Counted from the first letter of the stretch, positions 26,901 to 35,332 are shown. The stretch is 64,000 nt of DNA from Leptobrachium leishanense (GCA_009667805.1 CM019064.1:383829049-383893048), one strand, 5' to 3'. Numbers and translations: made by a program. The notes: generated by a model from the letters alone, not told the origin.

Positions 26901-27564
26901 TTGACGTCTTGTGAGTGCATTTTTAACCTTGAGCAGAAAATTGACACACAATATGCATTACGAAGTTATGCTACTTAAGTATTTATCCTTTTTTCTTCTC
27001 TCATTCTGTACAATATTACCTCGCATACAGTGGGGTAACAAAAGAATCAACTTCAAGAAATGCCAGAATTACTAGGCAAAATATTATATTTATATATATC
27101 TATATTAAAAAAAACATGGCATCTCACCTAATAGACCAGGTTGCAGCTCCCCTTTGTGGATTTTCCATACTGCCATACAGCAGCTGTTGCAACGTATAAT
27201 TCCTGGCTCTATTGGTTCCCCAAGATTGTGCATAGATTTTTTGTAATGTAAAGACGTGTTCTCATACATCTCGCAAAGGATGCTTTTAGGATTGGCAGCT
27301 AAGGGAGAAAATAACACATATTATCCACACTATACAAAAAGAAACACCAGAAATGTGCACAGAAGGTATACAGACTACAACACCCACTGTGCTCATCCAC
27401 TGAAGCATTAGAAACAGACACATGGGTGAGGGAAAAGCTCAAAGGGGCTTTCCCTCCCTCTGATTGTAACATGCCAGGCAGCCATTTTGAACCTTACCTT
27501 GAAGGAGCACTGTGGAGCTAATCATGAGCAGGCTGAGGCCTAACCCCGCCGACAACATTCCCAT
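8864..27564 (-). CDS. amhr2: amhr2, anti-Mullerian hormone receptor type 2 (5' seven exons; 3' end outside window)
   Basis: This is a type II serine/threonine kinase receptor of the TGF-beta family. Known AMHR2 proteins bind AMH at the cell surface and signal through type I BMP receptors and SMAD1/5/8 in gonad and Mullerian duct. Seven minus-strand exons join in phase: 27498-27564, 27128-27298, 24677-24811, 13729-13800, 13512-13642, 11961-12197 and 8864-8975 (about 308 codons). They give a signal peptide, a cysteine-rich ectodomain with [12 protein letters not shown] and [11 protein letters not shown], one membrane helix, an acidic juxtamembrane stretch, and a kinase N-lobe with the lysine in VIIKGY. 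RCxxxCCxxxW spacing and the ectodomain exon pattern fit AMHR2 better than BMPR2. The glycine-rich loop is degenerate. The HRD, DFG and C-lobe exons are not seen and probably lie left of position 1. Confidence 0.85.
9278..9407. mobile_element. Short MITE, intact copy of the 780-2704 host element
   Basis: This 130 bp near-palindrome starts GGGCCATATTACATAGTTGG and ends AACATTGTAATATGGCCC. It shows the uninterrupted form of the element at 780-2704. A degraded relative is visible at about 44860-44960. It lies in an amhr2 intron. Confidence 0.75.
9412..9858 (-). mobile_element. Probable solo LTR
   Basis: The segment begins TGTCAGGA and ends TCCTGACA, so it has TG...CA ends. It is flanked by a perfect 5 bp duplication CTTTA (9407-9411 and 9859-9863). 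It is 447 bp long and non-coding. An AATAAA on the minus strand at about 9704-9709 suggests minus orientation. The size and duplication fit an LTR-retrotransposon remnant after LTR recombination; the family is not assigned. Confidence 0.6.
10020..10565. mobile_element. DNA transposon with TIR containing ACTCGAGT palindrome
   Basis: The termini are TACCGTAGATACTCGAGTAT and, inverted, ATACTCGAGTATCTACAGTA. The decamer TATAACGCGA recurs directly near 10036, 10052, 10108 and 10490, probably as subterminal binding motifs. The interior has no intact transposase. I do not assign a superfamily. Confidence 0.65.
10915..11440 (+). mobile_element. tRNA-derived SINE, partly duplicated
   Basis: A consensus B-box GGTTCGAATCCC is at 10951-10962, followed by CTCTCCAGTAAGTGTCCTTGGG and the block AAGACACCTAACGG. 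A second, decayed head follows (AGGTCGCTGCTCTACAATCATG, then GTGTCCTTTGGCAAG). The 3' end is GTGGCGCTATATAAATAAAGG, the common tail of amphibian SINEs. The CTTGGGCAAG block resembles the MIR/CORE-SINE body; that relation is inferred. Confidence 0.7.
11455..11730. repeat. Interspersed repeat fragment (ATGGAGTCCTATGG family)
   Basis: It shares CACCCAAAAAATC, CCATGGTG and GCCATGGAGTCCTATGG with 7600-8332 and 25740-25960. It is non-coding and lies between amhr2 exons 6 and 7. Confidence 0.5.
11961..12197 (-). CDS. amhr2: amhr2 exon 6 (kinase N-lobe)
   Basis: These 79 codons are phase 0 at both ends (acceptor CCCCTCACAG, donor GTCAGC). They read [17 protein letters not shown], then VIIKGYPP (subdomain II lysine), [20 protein letters not shown] (helix C and beta 4) and FLVLQHYPQ (beta 5). 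The usual GxGxxG loop is absent at the expected position. [11 protein letters not shown] resembles HDHIVRFITA of mammalian AMHR2. Confidence 0.9.
12512..13390. mobile_element. hAT-type MITE (CAGGGGTCAGCAACC family), split by a second element
   Basis: The left half (12512-12623) and right half (13364-13390, ending GGTTGCTGACCCCTG) belong to the family of 3852-3987. The flanks TAATAGGT and CAATAGGT agree at seven of eight positions. A 740 bp element (12624-13363) interrupts it. The element ends about 120 bp from amhr2 exon 5. Confidence 0.75.
12624..13363. mobile_element. DNA transposon-like repeat, TIR GGGC(C/A)CTATCACYTCC
   Basis: The left end GGGCCCTATCACCTCC and right end GGAAGTGATAGTGCCC are inverted repeats. 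The interior is related to 7600-8332 in the opposite orientation. It is rich in TAGCG/CGCTA and has no clear transposase. It is nested in a hAT MITE. Confidence 0.65.
13512..13642 (-). CDS. amhr2: amhr2 exon 5 (juxtamembrane)
   Basis: Acceptor CTTCGCAG and donor GTAGGT flank a frame reading [13 protein letters not shown] then an acidic stretch [15 protein letters not shown] and [10 protein letters not shown]. It starts with two bases completing the codon split with exon 4 and ends in phase 0. It links the membrane helix to the kinase domain. Confidence 0.85.
13729..13800 (-). CDS. amhr2: amhr2 exon 4 (transmembrane)
   Basis: This 72 bp exon encodes [20 protein letters not shown] followed by FIK, a single hydrophobic helix with a basic stop-transfer residue. 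The acceptor is TTTTCCAG and the donor GTATAG. It lies about 10.9 kb downstream of exon 3 in transcription order, the largest intron seen in this gene. Confidence 0.85.
13874..14409 (-). pseudogene. Tc1/mariner-like transposon relic
   Basis: The ends are CAATGTCTGGCCAAAAAATA and TTAATCAGGCAGTG, flanked by TA on both sides. On the minus strand the interior resembles the C-terminal region of a Tc1-like transposase, with degraded [15 protein letters not shown] and DLTQ-type text, and no long frame survives. About 536 bp is left of a usual 1.3-1.6 kb element. It sits 73 bp upstream of amhr2 exon 4 on the transcribed strand. Confidence 0.7.
14410..15750. other. Intronic DNA, nothing recognised
   Basis: This is amhr2 intron sequence. 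Short open frames on both strands near 14650-14960 overlap each other and lack recognisable motifs. I see no splice-flanked exon candidate and no clear repeat boundary. Confidence 0.4.
15751..15866. mobile_element. hAT-type MITE, TIR CAGGGMT-TCAAACTC
   Basis: It begins CAGGGATTTCAAACTC and ends GAGATCCCTG. It has a perfect 8 bp duplication AACTAAAC (15743-15750 and 15867-15874). It is related to 44686-44822. Non-coding. Confidence 0.82.
16057..17065. mobile_element. CAGGGTTAT-family element, copy 3 (truncated, interrupted)
   Basis: The left end CAGGGTTATTCAAAGAGCTCC at 16057 and the following body match 23351-24242. A PIF/Harbinger MITE is inserted at 16616-17041. Only about 20 bp of the host element resumes after it, so the right end has been lost. 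Confidence 0.7.
16616..17041. mobile_element. PIF/Harbinger-like MITE, copy 2
   Basis: The ends are GGCTAGGGTCAGACGAA and GCCTGACCCTAGCC, flanked by TTAA on both sides (a TWA-type target). It aligns end to end with 4356-4774 in reverse orientation. Non-coding and CpG-rich. Confidence 0.82.
17269..17841 (+). mobile_element. Possible solo LTR (uncertain)
   Basis: The segment starts TGTCACACAG and ends CATGTTACA. It carries AATAAA at about 17697-17702 followed by a GC-rich stretch (TCAGGATACGGGCGGCG) like an LTR R/U5 region. I found no convincing target duplication, so the limits are tentative. It is in the large amhr2 intron. Confidence 0.3.
18120..18732. mobile_element. TTAA-flanked DNA transposon
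   Basis: The ends are TTAAAGGGACATTCC and GGAGTGTCCCTTTAA. The TTAA target with an AGGGACAYTCC inverted repeat fits piggyBac- or Kolobok-type non-autonomous elements. It is 613 bp with no intact transposase, and lies in an amhr2 intron. Confidence 0.65.
18733..20213. other. Intronic DNA, nothing recognised
   Basis: There is no gene and no bounded repeat that I can define. A run of C is near 19499-19510. Short open frames at 18735-18998 and 19727-19915 lack splice context and motifs. Confidence 0.4.
20214..20575. repeat. 55 bp satellite array
   Basis: About six and a half tandem units of 55 bp approximate TGTATGGTGTGTATGAGCGT followed by ATCACAGAGCTGCACAGCAA and TAAAACTCACAGTAA. The array is cut on the right by the hAT-like element at 20576 and resumes for one partial unit at 22797. 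Related units occur inverted at 22095-22470 and near 52940-53300. Confidence 0.9.
20576..22796. mobile_element. hAT-like element inserted in the 55 bp satellite
   Basis: The left end CAGTGGTGTATTTTGGCCTAG and right end CTAAATACACCACTG are inverted repeats. A perfect 8 bp duplication GCTCCACA flanks it (20568-20575 and 22797-22804), lying in the satellite unit. The interior contains a reversed CAGGGTTAT-family fragment (about 20815-21400), a second CAGTGGTGTACTTAG end (21418) and inverted satellite units (22095-22470). No intact transposase is visible. Confidence 0.85.
22095..22470. repeat. Satellite units inverted relative to 20214-20575
   Basis: About six units carry GAGTTTTATTGCTGTGGATT, then CTGATACACTCATACACACTG and CACATT. 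Read on the other strand these match the 55 bp satellite. They lie inside the hAT-like element, so satellite flanks and is carried by the same element. Confidence 0.82.
23153..23338. mobile_element. hAT-type MITE, CAGTGGTTCCCA family
   Basis: It begins CAGTGGTTCCCAACTC and ends TTGGGAACCACTA. The flanks CACTAATA and ATCTAATA match at six of eight positions. It is a diverged copy of 854-1036. Confidence 0.75.
23351..24242. mobile_element. CAGGGTTAT-family element, copy 4
   Basis: The ends are CAGGGTTATTCAAAGAG and CTCTTTGAATAACCCTG. ATA flanks both sides (23348-23350 and 24243-24245). It is 892 bp, the same size as copies 1 and 2 but of a subfamily closer to copy 3. The overlapping open frames at 23762-24320 are not conserved in the other copies. 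Confidence 0.8.
24677..24811 (-). CDS. amhr2: amhr2 exon 3 (ectodomain, second half)
   Basis: The acceptor TTATGTTAG is followed by [14 protein letters not shown] and [16 protein letters not shown], the C-terminal cysteine knot of type II receptors (CxCxxxxCNxN). NIT is a potential glycosylation site. The donor GTGAGT leaves one base that joins the two-base start of the transmembrane exon, forming arginine. Confidence 0.9.
24890..25215. repeat. CpG-rich interspersed repeat
   Basis: This non-coding stretch is dense in CGTCCG/CGGACG motifs (GCGTCCGTC, CAACGGACGC), in the style of the PIF/Harbinger MITEs, but without the GGCTAGGGTC end. The limits are approximate. It lies just upstream of amhr2 exon 3. 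Confidence 0.45.
25378..25404. repeat. TA dinucleotide microsatellite
   Basis: A short (TA)n tract of about 12 units lies in amhr2 intron 2. Confidence 0.9.
25457..25592. mobile_element. PIF/Harbinger-like short MITE
   Basis: This 136 bp element has ends GGCTGAGGTCAGACCAGCG and CGTCTGACCCCGGCC, flanked by TAA on both sides. It shares the family ends but has a short, different interior containing a GAGCGCA/TGCGCTC hairpin. Confidence 0.7.
25988..26123. mobile_element. hAT-type MITE, CAGGGGTCAGCAACC family
   Basis: It ends GGTTACTGACCCCTG. The flanks TGTTAGCG and TGTTAGTG match at seven of eight positions. Its length is the same as at 3852-3987. It is in amhr2 intron 2. Confidence 0.78.
26124..27127. 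other. amhr2 intron 2, no gene seen
   Basis: An imperfect inverted repeat (GAATTGCTTGAG...CCAAGCAATTC) is at about 26300-26350. A CACCTGCC-rich palindrome at about 26665-26700 is followed by GACTGCACGTCCCTG, possibly one end of a decayed hAT element. No exon signal is visible. Confidence 0.35.
27128..27298 (-). CDS. amhr2: amhr2 exon 2 (ectodomain, first half)
   Basis: The exon lies between acceptor CTCCCTTAG and donor GTGAGA. It encodes [15 protein letters not shown] and [18 protein letters not shown]. The cysteine spacing and the CC...W motif match the activin-receptor fold, closest to AMHR2 (RCxxxxCCFGIW in mammals). NTS is a potential N-glycosylation site. Confidence 0.88.
27498..27564 (-). 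CDS. amhr2: amhr2 exon 1 (signal peptide)
   Basis: The ATG at 27562-27564 opens [20 protein letters not shown], a typical signal peptide with a leucine-rich core. A second in-frame ATG is two codons on. The exon ends with CTTCAAG before the donor GTAAGG, leaving one base that completes an alanine codon with exon 2. Phase match and content support this as the start exon; the promoter is not identifiable. Confidence 0.8.
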
Positions 27565-28158
27565 CAGCTGTGGGCTAGGGGCACTTTTCTGAGACTAAAT
27601 AACCCAGGAATGAAGTGTTGATTCTTTCTTGTCAACTTGCTTCTTAGACCTATCTACTTCAAGTAAAAATCTCAATTTATGCCCATTTTTTTTTTTAAAT
27701 TTAATGATTCTTTAAGGGGATCTTTCCTCGAGGTGCCTTGCTTTTCGCATTGTCCGCCCTGTCTGTCTCTGCTCGGTGTGTTTCTGGATGCAGGTGGGGG
27801 AGGTTGCTGTGAGATCAAGAGACGTAGAAGAATCTCAAGGATATGAGACACGGGGCGTATTTTGGCCATTACGTTATGCCAGGGGGAGTGCGGATCTGGG
27901 TACATTGTGAAGGAGGGATGGAAACTGCATTCAGATGGCACAAAATGACACGTCTGGATTTCAACACCTTATTTATATTTCTTTCTAAAGCAGAAGAAAA
28001 AAGTTGCAGAGATAATCTAATCAGTATTGTTAATGTACGTATGAGGCAGGTGCTGCCATCAACCTCAATAAGGAGGTGATTTCAGGGAGAAGGAGATCCA
28101 ACACCAGTAGTACCAGGAAAAAAAGATTCCTCCCAAACGAGGAAGGAAAATGATCTCC

Positions 28159-28593
28159 ATTCAGCTAGGGTCAGACGAACGCAGTGCGAAACGCGCGTGC
28201 AGCTGCACTTTATCACGGCCGTAGTAGCAGCAGATGATGGCCAATGACGGGCAATGTATGAAGTACGGCCGCACGAAAAGTGTGGCTGCGCAACACAAGT
28301 GGCAAACAAACGCATTTTTTTCGAGAACGTGATACTGCTAGTACTGACGTACAGAGTGCACTGCGGCCGCATAGCGGCGTGTTTGCGTGATTCGGAGACG
28401 TCAGACGCTGCTAATGTACGGCCAACATAACGTCCCGATGTAAAAAGGGTTTTATTGATGATCCGTACAAAATCACGGACGAAAATGCGCATCATATGAC
28501 CGCTATCGCGTATTCCGTGAAAAAAATACGTCCATTCGTCCGAACGCACTTTTTCACGGACGACGCGAAAAATGCGTTCGTCTGACCCCAGCC
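28159..28593. mobile_element. PIF/Harbinger-like MITE, copy 3
   Basis: It starts GCTAGGGTCAGACGAACGC and ends GTCTGACCCCAGCC, with TTA on the right. It aligns with 16616-17041. It is located about 600 bp upstream of the amhr2 start exon. Confidence 0.8.
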
Positions 28594-28737
28594 TTAGTGC
28601 TCGTTAAAAGTTTACTTTTATTGCAATTGCTAAAACCACTCATTGTGACGTCTAAAATATCCAAAATATAGTGTTCTGTCAATAGTTTGATGCGGATGTG
28701 TGTGGTTTCTTGGCTATATCCCTTCAGATTTCTTTAT

Positions 28738-28919
28738 CGGGGTTATTCAGAGAAAGGTGATACTCAGGAGAATGACTGGAGAAGTGAAAATTCTAGGTCA
28801 AAATTGCCTAACCAGAAAAATTCTCATATTTATCTCACTTTCCAAATCGGCTATTTGGTCTAGATTGTTCTCTTCTCCTGCCAGATCTTCTGGTTTTCAC
28901 CTTTCTCTGAATAACCCTG
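28738..28919. mobile_element. Short MITE, TIR GGGTTATTCAGAGAAAGG
   Basis: This 182 bp element has ends GGGGTTATTCAGAGAAAGGTG and CACCTTTCTCTGAATAACCC. Its interior AGGAGAATGACTGGAGAAGTG is shared with 29529-29908 and 38016-38284. Confidence 0.72.
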
Positions 28920-28993
28920 TAAAAAGAAGTCTGTGTTTTAGCCATACAATCCACTCCAAAACATGTCGGTGCTTTGCGTGGGTATACTATTTA

Positions 28994-29440
28994 GGCTGGT
29001 GTCAGACGAGCACATTTTGTACGTACTGTGCACCCGTGCAGTACGGACGCACTTTCTGACGGAAGACGCAGTAGTGGCCACACAGTCGGTTTTTTTAACT
29101 GACGTTATTTTTGACTGATGTAGCAGGGGAAATAAATTAAATATGAAAACCATTTTGTCCGTCAAAAATGCTGGACGTATAAATGCAGTCCGTCTGACCT
29201 CGTTCATCACTCACACACAAAGCTATGAAGAAGTTGCGGACGCAGCACACTCTGTGCGTCGTTCTAGCGGATTTACGTTCTTGCCTAACCTGCGTCCGTT
29301 TGCCGCGTCCGTTATGCGTCCGCAGTTCGGTGCGGACGTACTTTGTGTGTGGGGCTCCATTGGTCATAATTATATGCTATAACGGACGAACAAATATGCG
29401 GCAACACGGCCGTGATCAGTGCACTCGTCTGACACGAGCC
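28994..29440. mobile_element. PIF/Harbinger-like MITE, second subfamily
   Basis: The ends are GGCTGGTGTCAGACGAGC and GTCTGACACGAGCC. A perfect TTA duplication flanks it (28991-28993 and 29441-29443). The interior differs from 4356-4774 but matches the element at 47953-52280 in reverse orientation. Confidence 0.82.
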
Positions 29441-29528
29441 TTAGTTAACCTACTAACAGGACTTATCAGAATCATTGCTTGTGGTAAATATTATTCAATT
29501 TCTGCTTGTTGGGCACCAAAATATTTAC

Positions 29529-29711
29529 AGGTCTATTCAAAGAAAGGTGAAAGTCTGGAGAACCTTCGGAGACGTGAAAATTCTAGGTGAAAATAGCCAA
29601 ACCAGAAGAATTCTCCCATTTATCTCACTTTCCAAATCGGCTATTTTGACCTAGAATTTTCACTTCTCCAAAAGTTCTCCAGAGTTTCATCTTTTAGTGA
29701 ATAGACCTGTT
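29529..29711. mobile_element. Short MITE, TIR CAGGTCTATTCAAAGAAAGG
   Basis: This near-palindrome ends TTTTAGTGAATAGACCTG. It carries the CTAGGTGAAAATAGCC interior of the family seen at 28738 and 29727. Confidence 0.72.
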
Positions 29712-29726
29712 AGTATTCCACCACAC

Positions 29727-29908
29727 AGGCCTATTCAAAGAAAAGTGAAAGTCAGGAGAATAGTCAGGAGAAGAGAACAATCTAGAACAAAAAGCTGATT
29801 TGGAAAGTGAGAAAAATGGGAGAAGTTTTCTGGTTTGGCTATTTTGACCTAGAATTTTCACTTCTCCAGTCATTCTCCTGAGTTTCACCTTTCTTTGAAT
29901 AGACCCGA
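29727..29908. mobile_element. Short MITE, TIR CAGGCCTATTCAAAGAAAAG
   Basis: It starts CAGGCCTATTCAAAG and ends CTTTGAATAGACCCG, in close tandem with the element at 29529-29711. It belongs to the same family. Confidence 0.7.
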
Positions 29909-30141
29909 CAGTCTATTGGCAACCTTACTCTTGTATAAGTGAACTGGAGCTGGCCCGTTAAGTCTCCTTGGTATCGGACTCATGGACTGACCCTATAATA
30001 ATATAGTCATGCTCACACACACATACAAGACATCAAGTCGATACGATTCCGTACTTCCCATATATTGAATGAGCATCATGTCGCCACAATAAGCTGCTTG
30101 CAATCAATATATTATTCTCTGTCCATTGGCATTCCACTAAT

Positions 30142-30450
30142 AAACCTAAATTTCAGCCATTTGGGTTCAACAATTGTTGCTGGTCACAATTACTGTCTAT
30201 TGACTAAGCGCAACAATTGTTGCAAATCATAATTTATGTCTATTGACAACCATGGGTAGCCCAACGCGCGTTTCATTGCCCGGGCTATCGGCAGCTTCAT
30301 CAGGAGCTATGGTTGTCAATAGAGAGAAATTATGATTTGCAACAATTGTTGCGCTTAGAAAGCTGTATTTGGAATCGGGTCTGCTAGAATTCGTCAGTAG
30401 GCAGTAATTGTGACCAGCAACAATTGTTGCGCCCAAATGGCTGAAATTTA
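30142..30450. repeat. Foldback hairpin of about 300 bp with nested palindromes
   Basis: The left arm (30142-30251) and right arm (30309-30450) are inverted copies with few mismatches, apart from about 36 extra bases in the right arm. Each arm carries two copies of the palindrome CAACAATTGTTG. The 57 bp loop contains GCCCAACGCGCG and GCCCGGGCTATCGGC. No coding frame is visible. It could be a foldback transposon or two inverted element ends. Confidence 0.88.
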
Positions 30451-31884
30451 GACATATCTCCTATATTTATGCATATTTCTCCCATTACAAAGCTAGGGGG
30501 GAGAGAAGGGGTTTGGATCGGAAGCAGGAGGGCTGTGAAGCATTCATATCCATATTAAAAGTATGTAAGAGGGGTATTGTAGGAATGGAAATGCTATATA
30601 TCATAAGGTAATATCCCGAAATACTCAGCAGATGTGGGTCTTAAGAAGGTGCTGTTCATGAGGCATCATTTGGCATCAATTATTTCAGACGGTAAGGGAT
30701 GCATTTCTGTGTAGGTCAGGTTGGCGTATCCTTTTAATACTTGCTGAGGGATGGAAAGGGCAAATAGAGGGAGAAATATTAAAAAATATATATCCTACCC
30801 ACATCTTATTACCCTATTTCCCTTTTATTAAAAATTCAATATATTTGAGGGGTGCAGGTGTATAACAGAGCTGCAGAAGGCATAAAGCACCTGGTAGTGA
30901 GTCTTTAATAAAAGCACTCTAATAAAAAATCCCTCCACACGCACTTTTTGCCGATATATAATTGGGTAGATGCTGTTGACAGTAGCTGCCCAATAATTTT
31001 TTCTTTATTTTTTATTTTAGCTGGAAATACTCACCTTTTCTCACAAGGCGTTCGCTGCTCCTCCCCTTCAGCTCAGTGCTTCTGAAATGTGGAAGTCCGT
31101 GCAGCTTCCAACACAATTTGCATAACGTATGCAATGCAAATTGCGTTTCGCTCAAACCTTGCACACATGCGCAAGTTTCACAGTGCCTGCCAAGAACAAT
31201 GCATTGTGCACACGCACAACCAATCCATTGGCTGCGTTCTGTTAGAAAGCTCGCTGCTGCAAGTGTTCAGAGAAAGGATGGTGTCAGCGCACAGAGTGTG
31301 TTGACATCATCAGTGACCTATTTGGTGACCTGCAGGCGGGATATTCAAAGCTAGGCTTACAGGTTACACTTGTCTGAGCGGGGGAAACTCCTCCTCTTCA
31401 TCTTCACACATGAATATCGGGCAAACATAATAGGAGGGAGGGGGGAGAAAGAAGGGGTGGAATTTCACACAGCTTGCCTACGTTAAAAAGCTAAAGTGGT
31501 CAAGGAGATGTGCAGCGTGTTCCATTCATTAGAAATGTTATTTTAGGCAAAATTTTAGATTTTGTTTCTGTAACAGACTGTTTTATTATTTTTTTAAGAC
31601 ATTTTTTATTATTTCCACACATTTTCATGCATTTGTATTGGTTTAAGCACCTTTTAGAAGAATAACAGAATTCCGGAGGTTTTTTTTTTCGGCGGTCTGA
31701 TAAGAGGTCCTCGATGACATTCAGTGGTCTTCAGCGGTCAGCAGCGTTCTTCGGCAGCTCCACCTTCTGTGACTCTGCGGTGAACAGTGAATTCACCGCA
31801 GGGTCGGAGAACTGAAGTGCGCCGAAGTGCACCAAACGAGAAAGCACTGAAATTTCACTGGAATTTCAGGGCTTTCTGCTTAAC
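30451..31884. other. Intergenic DNA with degraded repeats
   Basis: The part at 31020-31250 resembles 52380-52600 (GCTTCCAACACAATTTGCAT, CTTGCACACATGCGC). The part at 31530-31870 resembles a decayed CAGGGTTAT-family interior (TCACCGCAGGGTCGGAG). No gene is recognised. Confidence 0.4.
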
Positions 31885-33631
31885 AAGGATTAGTTAGATT
31901 AAAAACAAAGGAAGGAAGGTATGTAGAAGAGGATAAAAGTCTCGCTGACTGCCTCAATGAATATTTTTGTTCAGTCTTTGCAGAAGAAAAGGAAGGAAAG
32001 GGACCTCAGTTAGGAGGAAACACTAAAGAGACATTTACATATGAGTTTACAGAGGAGGAGGTTCTACAGCAGCTGTCTAAAGTAAAGACAAATAAGTCAA
32101 TGGGGCCTGATGGGATCCACCCTAAATTATTAAAAGAGCTCAGTGATGTAATAGCAAAACCATTAACAGATTTATTTAACCAATCCTTGTTAACGGGAGT
32201 CGTCCCAGAAGACTGAAAATTAGCAAATGTTGTGCCCATTTACAAGAAGGGTAGTAGGGAGGAATCGGGGAACTATAGGCCAGTTAGTCTTACGTCAGTA
32301 GTGGGGAAATTAATGGAAACCATGTTAAAGGAAAGGATTGTTGAACATCTAAAAACACATAGATTACAGGATCAGAAACAACATGGGTTTACCTCAGGGA
32401 GATCATGCCAAACTAATCTTATAGATTTTTTGATTGGGTAACAAAGATAATAGACACAGGTGGTGCAGTAGACATTGCTTATTTAGATTTCAGTAAGGCT
32501 TTTGATACTGTTCCGCATAGAAGGCTTATCAATAAATTGCAATCTTTGAGCTTGGATTCCAATATTGTTGAATGGATTAGGCAGTGGCTGAGTGACAGGT
32601 TGTGGTAAATGGAGTTTATTCGGCGCAAGGACTTGTTACCAGTGGGGTACCTCAGGGATCAGTACTTGGACCCATTCTCTTTAATATTTTTATTAGTGAT
32701 ATTGCAGAAGGTATTAATGGAAAAGTATGTCTTTTTGCTGATGACACAAAGATTTGCAACAGGGTTGACGTTCCTGGAGGGATCAGCCAAATGACAAATG
32801 ATTTAGGTAAACTAAAAAAATGGTCGGAGTTGTGGCAATTGAGTTTTAATGTGGATAAGTGCAAGATAATGCACCTGGGATGTAAAAACCCAAGGGCTGA
32901 ATATAGAATATTTGATACAGTCCTAACCTCAACATCTGAGGAAAGGGATTTAGGGGTCATTATTTCAGAGGATCTAAGGGTAAGTAGTCAATGTAATAGA
33001 GCAGCAGGAAATGCTAGCAGAATGCTTGGTTGTGTAGGGAGAGATATTAGCAGTAGGAAAAGGGAAGTGCTCATGCCACTGTACAGAGCACTGGTGAGAC
33101 CTCACTTGGAGTACTGTGTGCAGTACTGGAGACCGTATCTCCAGAAGGATATAGACATCTTAGAGAGAGTTCAGAGAAGGGCTACTAAAATGGTGTACGG
33201 CTTGAAGGAGAAAAGTTACCAGGAAAGGCTTAATGATCTTAACATGTACAGCTTGGAAAAAAGACGAGACAGAGGAGATATGATAGAAACATTTAAATAC
33301 GTAAAGGGAATCCACAAGGTAGAGGAAGGGAGTATATTTAAAAGGAAACAAAGTAACAAAACAAGAGGACATAGTCTTAGATTAGAGGGGCAAAGGTTTA
33401 AAAGTAACATCAGGAAGCATTATTTTACTGAGAGGGTGGTGGATACATGGAACAGTCTTCCAGTAGAAGTGGTAGAGGCCAAAACAGTAATTGAATTTAA
33501 GCAAGCATGGGATAGGCATAAGGCTATCCTAAACAAAAGATAAATCCAGGTAAAGTATCCATGTAATTGGGCAGACTAGATGGGCCGAAAGGTTCTTATC
33601 TGCCGACATTTTTCTATGTTTCTATGTTTCT
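31885..33631 (+). pseudogene. 5'-truncated CR1-like LINE, reverse transcriptase
   Basis: Translated pieces give MGPDGIHPKLLKELS, NYRPVSLTSVVGKLMETML, YLDFSKAFDTVPHRRL, GVPQGSVLGPILFNIFISD and FADDTKI, the ordered motifs of a non-LTR reverse transcriptase, then the C-terminal ERDLGVIISEDL...LEYCVQYW region. A TGA replaces the usual tryptophan codon near 32214. Frameshifts break the frame near 32440 and 32600; the longest intact frame is about 32602-33543. The 3' end GGGCCGAAAGGTTCTTATC followed by TTTCTATGTTTCTATG repeats fits CR1/L2 elements. No endonuclease domain remains. Confidence 0.88.
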
Positions 33632-34095
33632 GAATAACAACTTTGGTGTAAACAAGATGCTTTGCTTTTGTTCTAAAACATAAATGGTCCTGATAGGTCT
33701 TGCAAATCTGTTTTGGTTTCATGTTGACCCATTTGTTTGATATTGGGGTCTGGCAGCAGAATTTAGCCTATGGCAGCACCGAGCCCAGGGGTCAAGTAGA
33801 GGGGAACGTGTGGGAACGGAGTTCCTGCACTAATTTTGCAGAAGGAATGGCGTTCCCTTTGGTCCCATACACTTTAAAGCTTGTAGTCAGGTGTTCAATC
33901 ATATATTTCTCTATTAAGTCACAATGAATATAGGATTTATCATATATTTTTGCTATATTCCACATATATACAGATCTGAGTGTATGTTTGTGTTACATGC
34001 TAGGTGATAATTGCTTATCGGGGGACAGAAATCCTGGTGAGTTTCCACACTTCTTTTTTTTAGGACTTGAATCCTGACTGAGCCTAGATTGTTAT

Positions 34096-34160
34096 TATTA
34101 TTATTATTTATTAAGCGCTGACACATTCTGCAGAGCTGTACAAAGTGCAATGGGTAAAGA
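34096..34160 (-). mobile_element. SINE 3' tail fragment
   Basis: A (TTA)n tract, TTATTAAGCGCTGACACATTC and GCAGAGCTGTACAAAG form the reversed tail of an amphibian-type SINE ending in AATAATAATAA. Confidence 0.55.
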
Positions 34161-34166
34161 CACTAC

Positions 34167-35332
34167 GGACCCTATTACATTCTTCATGCAAAAATGCATG
34201 GTAAACGCGTGAATTTTTGCGCAAAGCGTTAAACGTTAACGCGCGTAAATTAACGCTGGTATTACAATCCTCGCGCATTATTTCATCCGTCAAAAAATAA
34301 AGCGAGTAAAAAAGACGCGCAAAAACACGAGCGCATTAACGTTGCGCGCAGAAATCGGTGTGCGGACTGTTTTTCACGCTATTCAGCCAATCAGAATTAA
34401 GAACCACAATTATCTCACGTTCGGTTTTTGCGCCCGTCAAAGTCGATCTGCCCATATATGCTGCATCAATAAAAAAAAACTCGCACAACTTCTCCATTTT
34501 ATTGTTTGGGTATGTGTAGAATGTGTAACTGTACTTTGCTGTATTTTTTTTTTTCGGGCTGGTGTATTTGGTTTCGACAAGGACGTTCAGATTTGCCATT
34601 AACACCAGCTTTTAGGCTAGGGTCAAATGAACACATTATTTGCAGCGACCGTCAAAAAGTGCGTCTGAATGCATTGACGTATTTTTTCACGGAATGCGCG
34701 AAAACGGTCATACTATGCGCATTTTCGTGCGTGATTTGTTACGGATCCAAACCAGGAAACTTTGGGTGTCTGGACGTTATGTTGGCCGGACACGAGCAGC
34801 GTCTGACGTCTCCTAATCATGCATACACGCTGCTATGCGACTCAGCGCACTCTGTACGTCAGTACTAGCGGTTTTGCGTTCTCGAAAAAATGCGTTCATT
34901 TTCCACTTGCGTTGCGCGGCCGGACTTTCCTGCGGCCATACTTTGTATATTGGCCGTCAGTGCGCGTCATTCGCTGCTACTGCGGCCGTGATTAAGTGCG
35001 CCTAAATGCACGTTAAAAATGCGCTAGTCTGACCCCAGCCTTAGGAGTCGTTAAAATTATGCGAGCAAACGCTGTGCGTTAAATTTTGCGCATAGATTGT
35101 AATACCATCCGCGTACCAGCGGACAAACGCATTTGCGCTCACAATGTTAAGTATAGGACGCGCGCAGTACAGTACGCTTGCGCAGTGTTCGCTCAGGTTC
35201 ACCCGTGGTAGACGATTACGTGCGTTTGTTGCGCTGACATTGTAATACGACGTTCAGCGCAAAGGGTTTTGCCCCTGGCGTTAATGTTTTTTTGTGCGTG
35301 CAAACGTTTGTGTGAAGATTGTAATAGGGCCC
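34167..35332. mobile_element. CpG-rich MITE, TIR GGACCCTATTACA, interrupted
   Basis: The ends are GGACCCTATTACATTCTTC and GATTGTAATAGGGCCC, flanked by CTAC on both sides. The interior is full of GCGCAAA, GCGTTAA and ACGCGC motifs. A PIF/Harbinger MITE (34615-35040) is inserted. Non-coding. Confidence 0.7.
34615..35040. mobile_element. PIF/Harbinger-like MITE, copy nested at 34.6 kb
   Basis: The ends are GGCTAGGGTCAAATGAAC and GTCTGACCCCAGCC with a perfect TTA duplication (34612-34614 and 35041-35043). It is in the same orientation as 4356-4774. Confidence 0.85.
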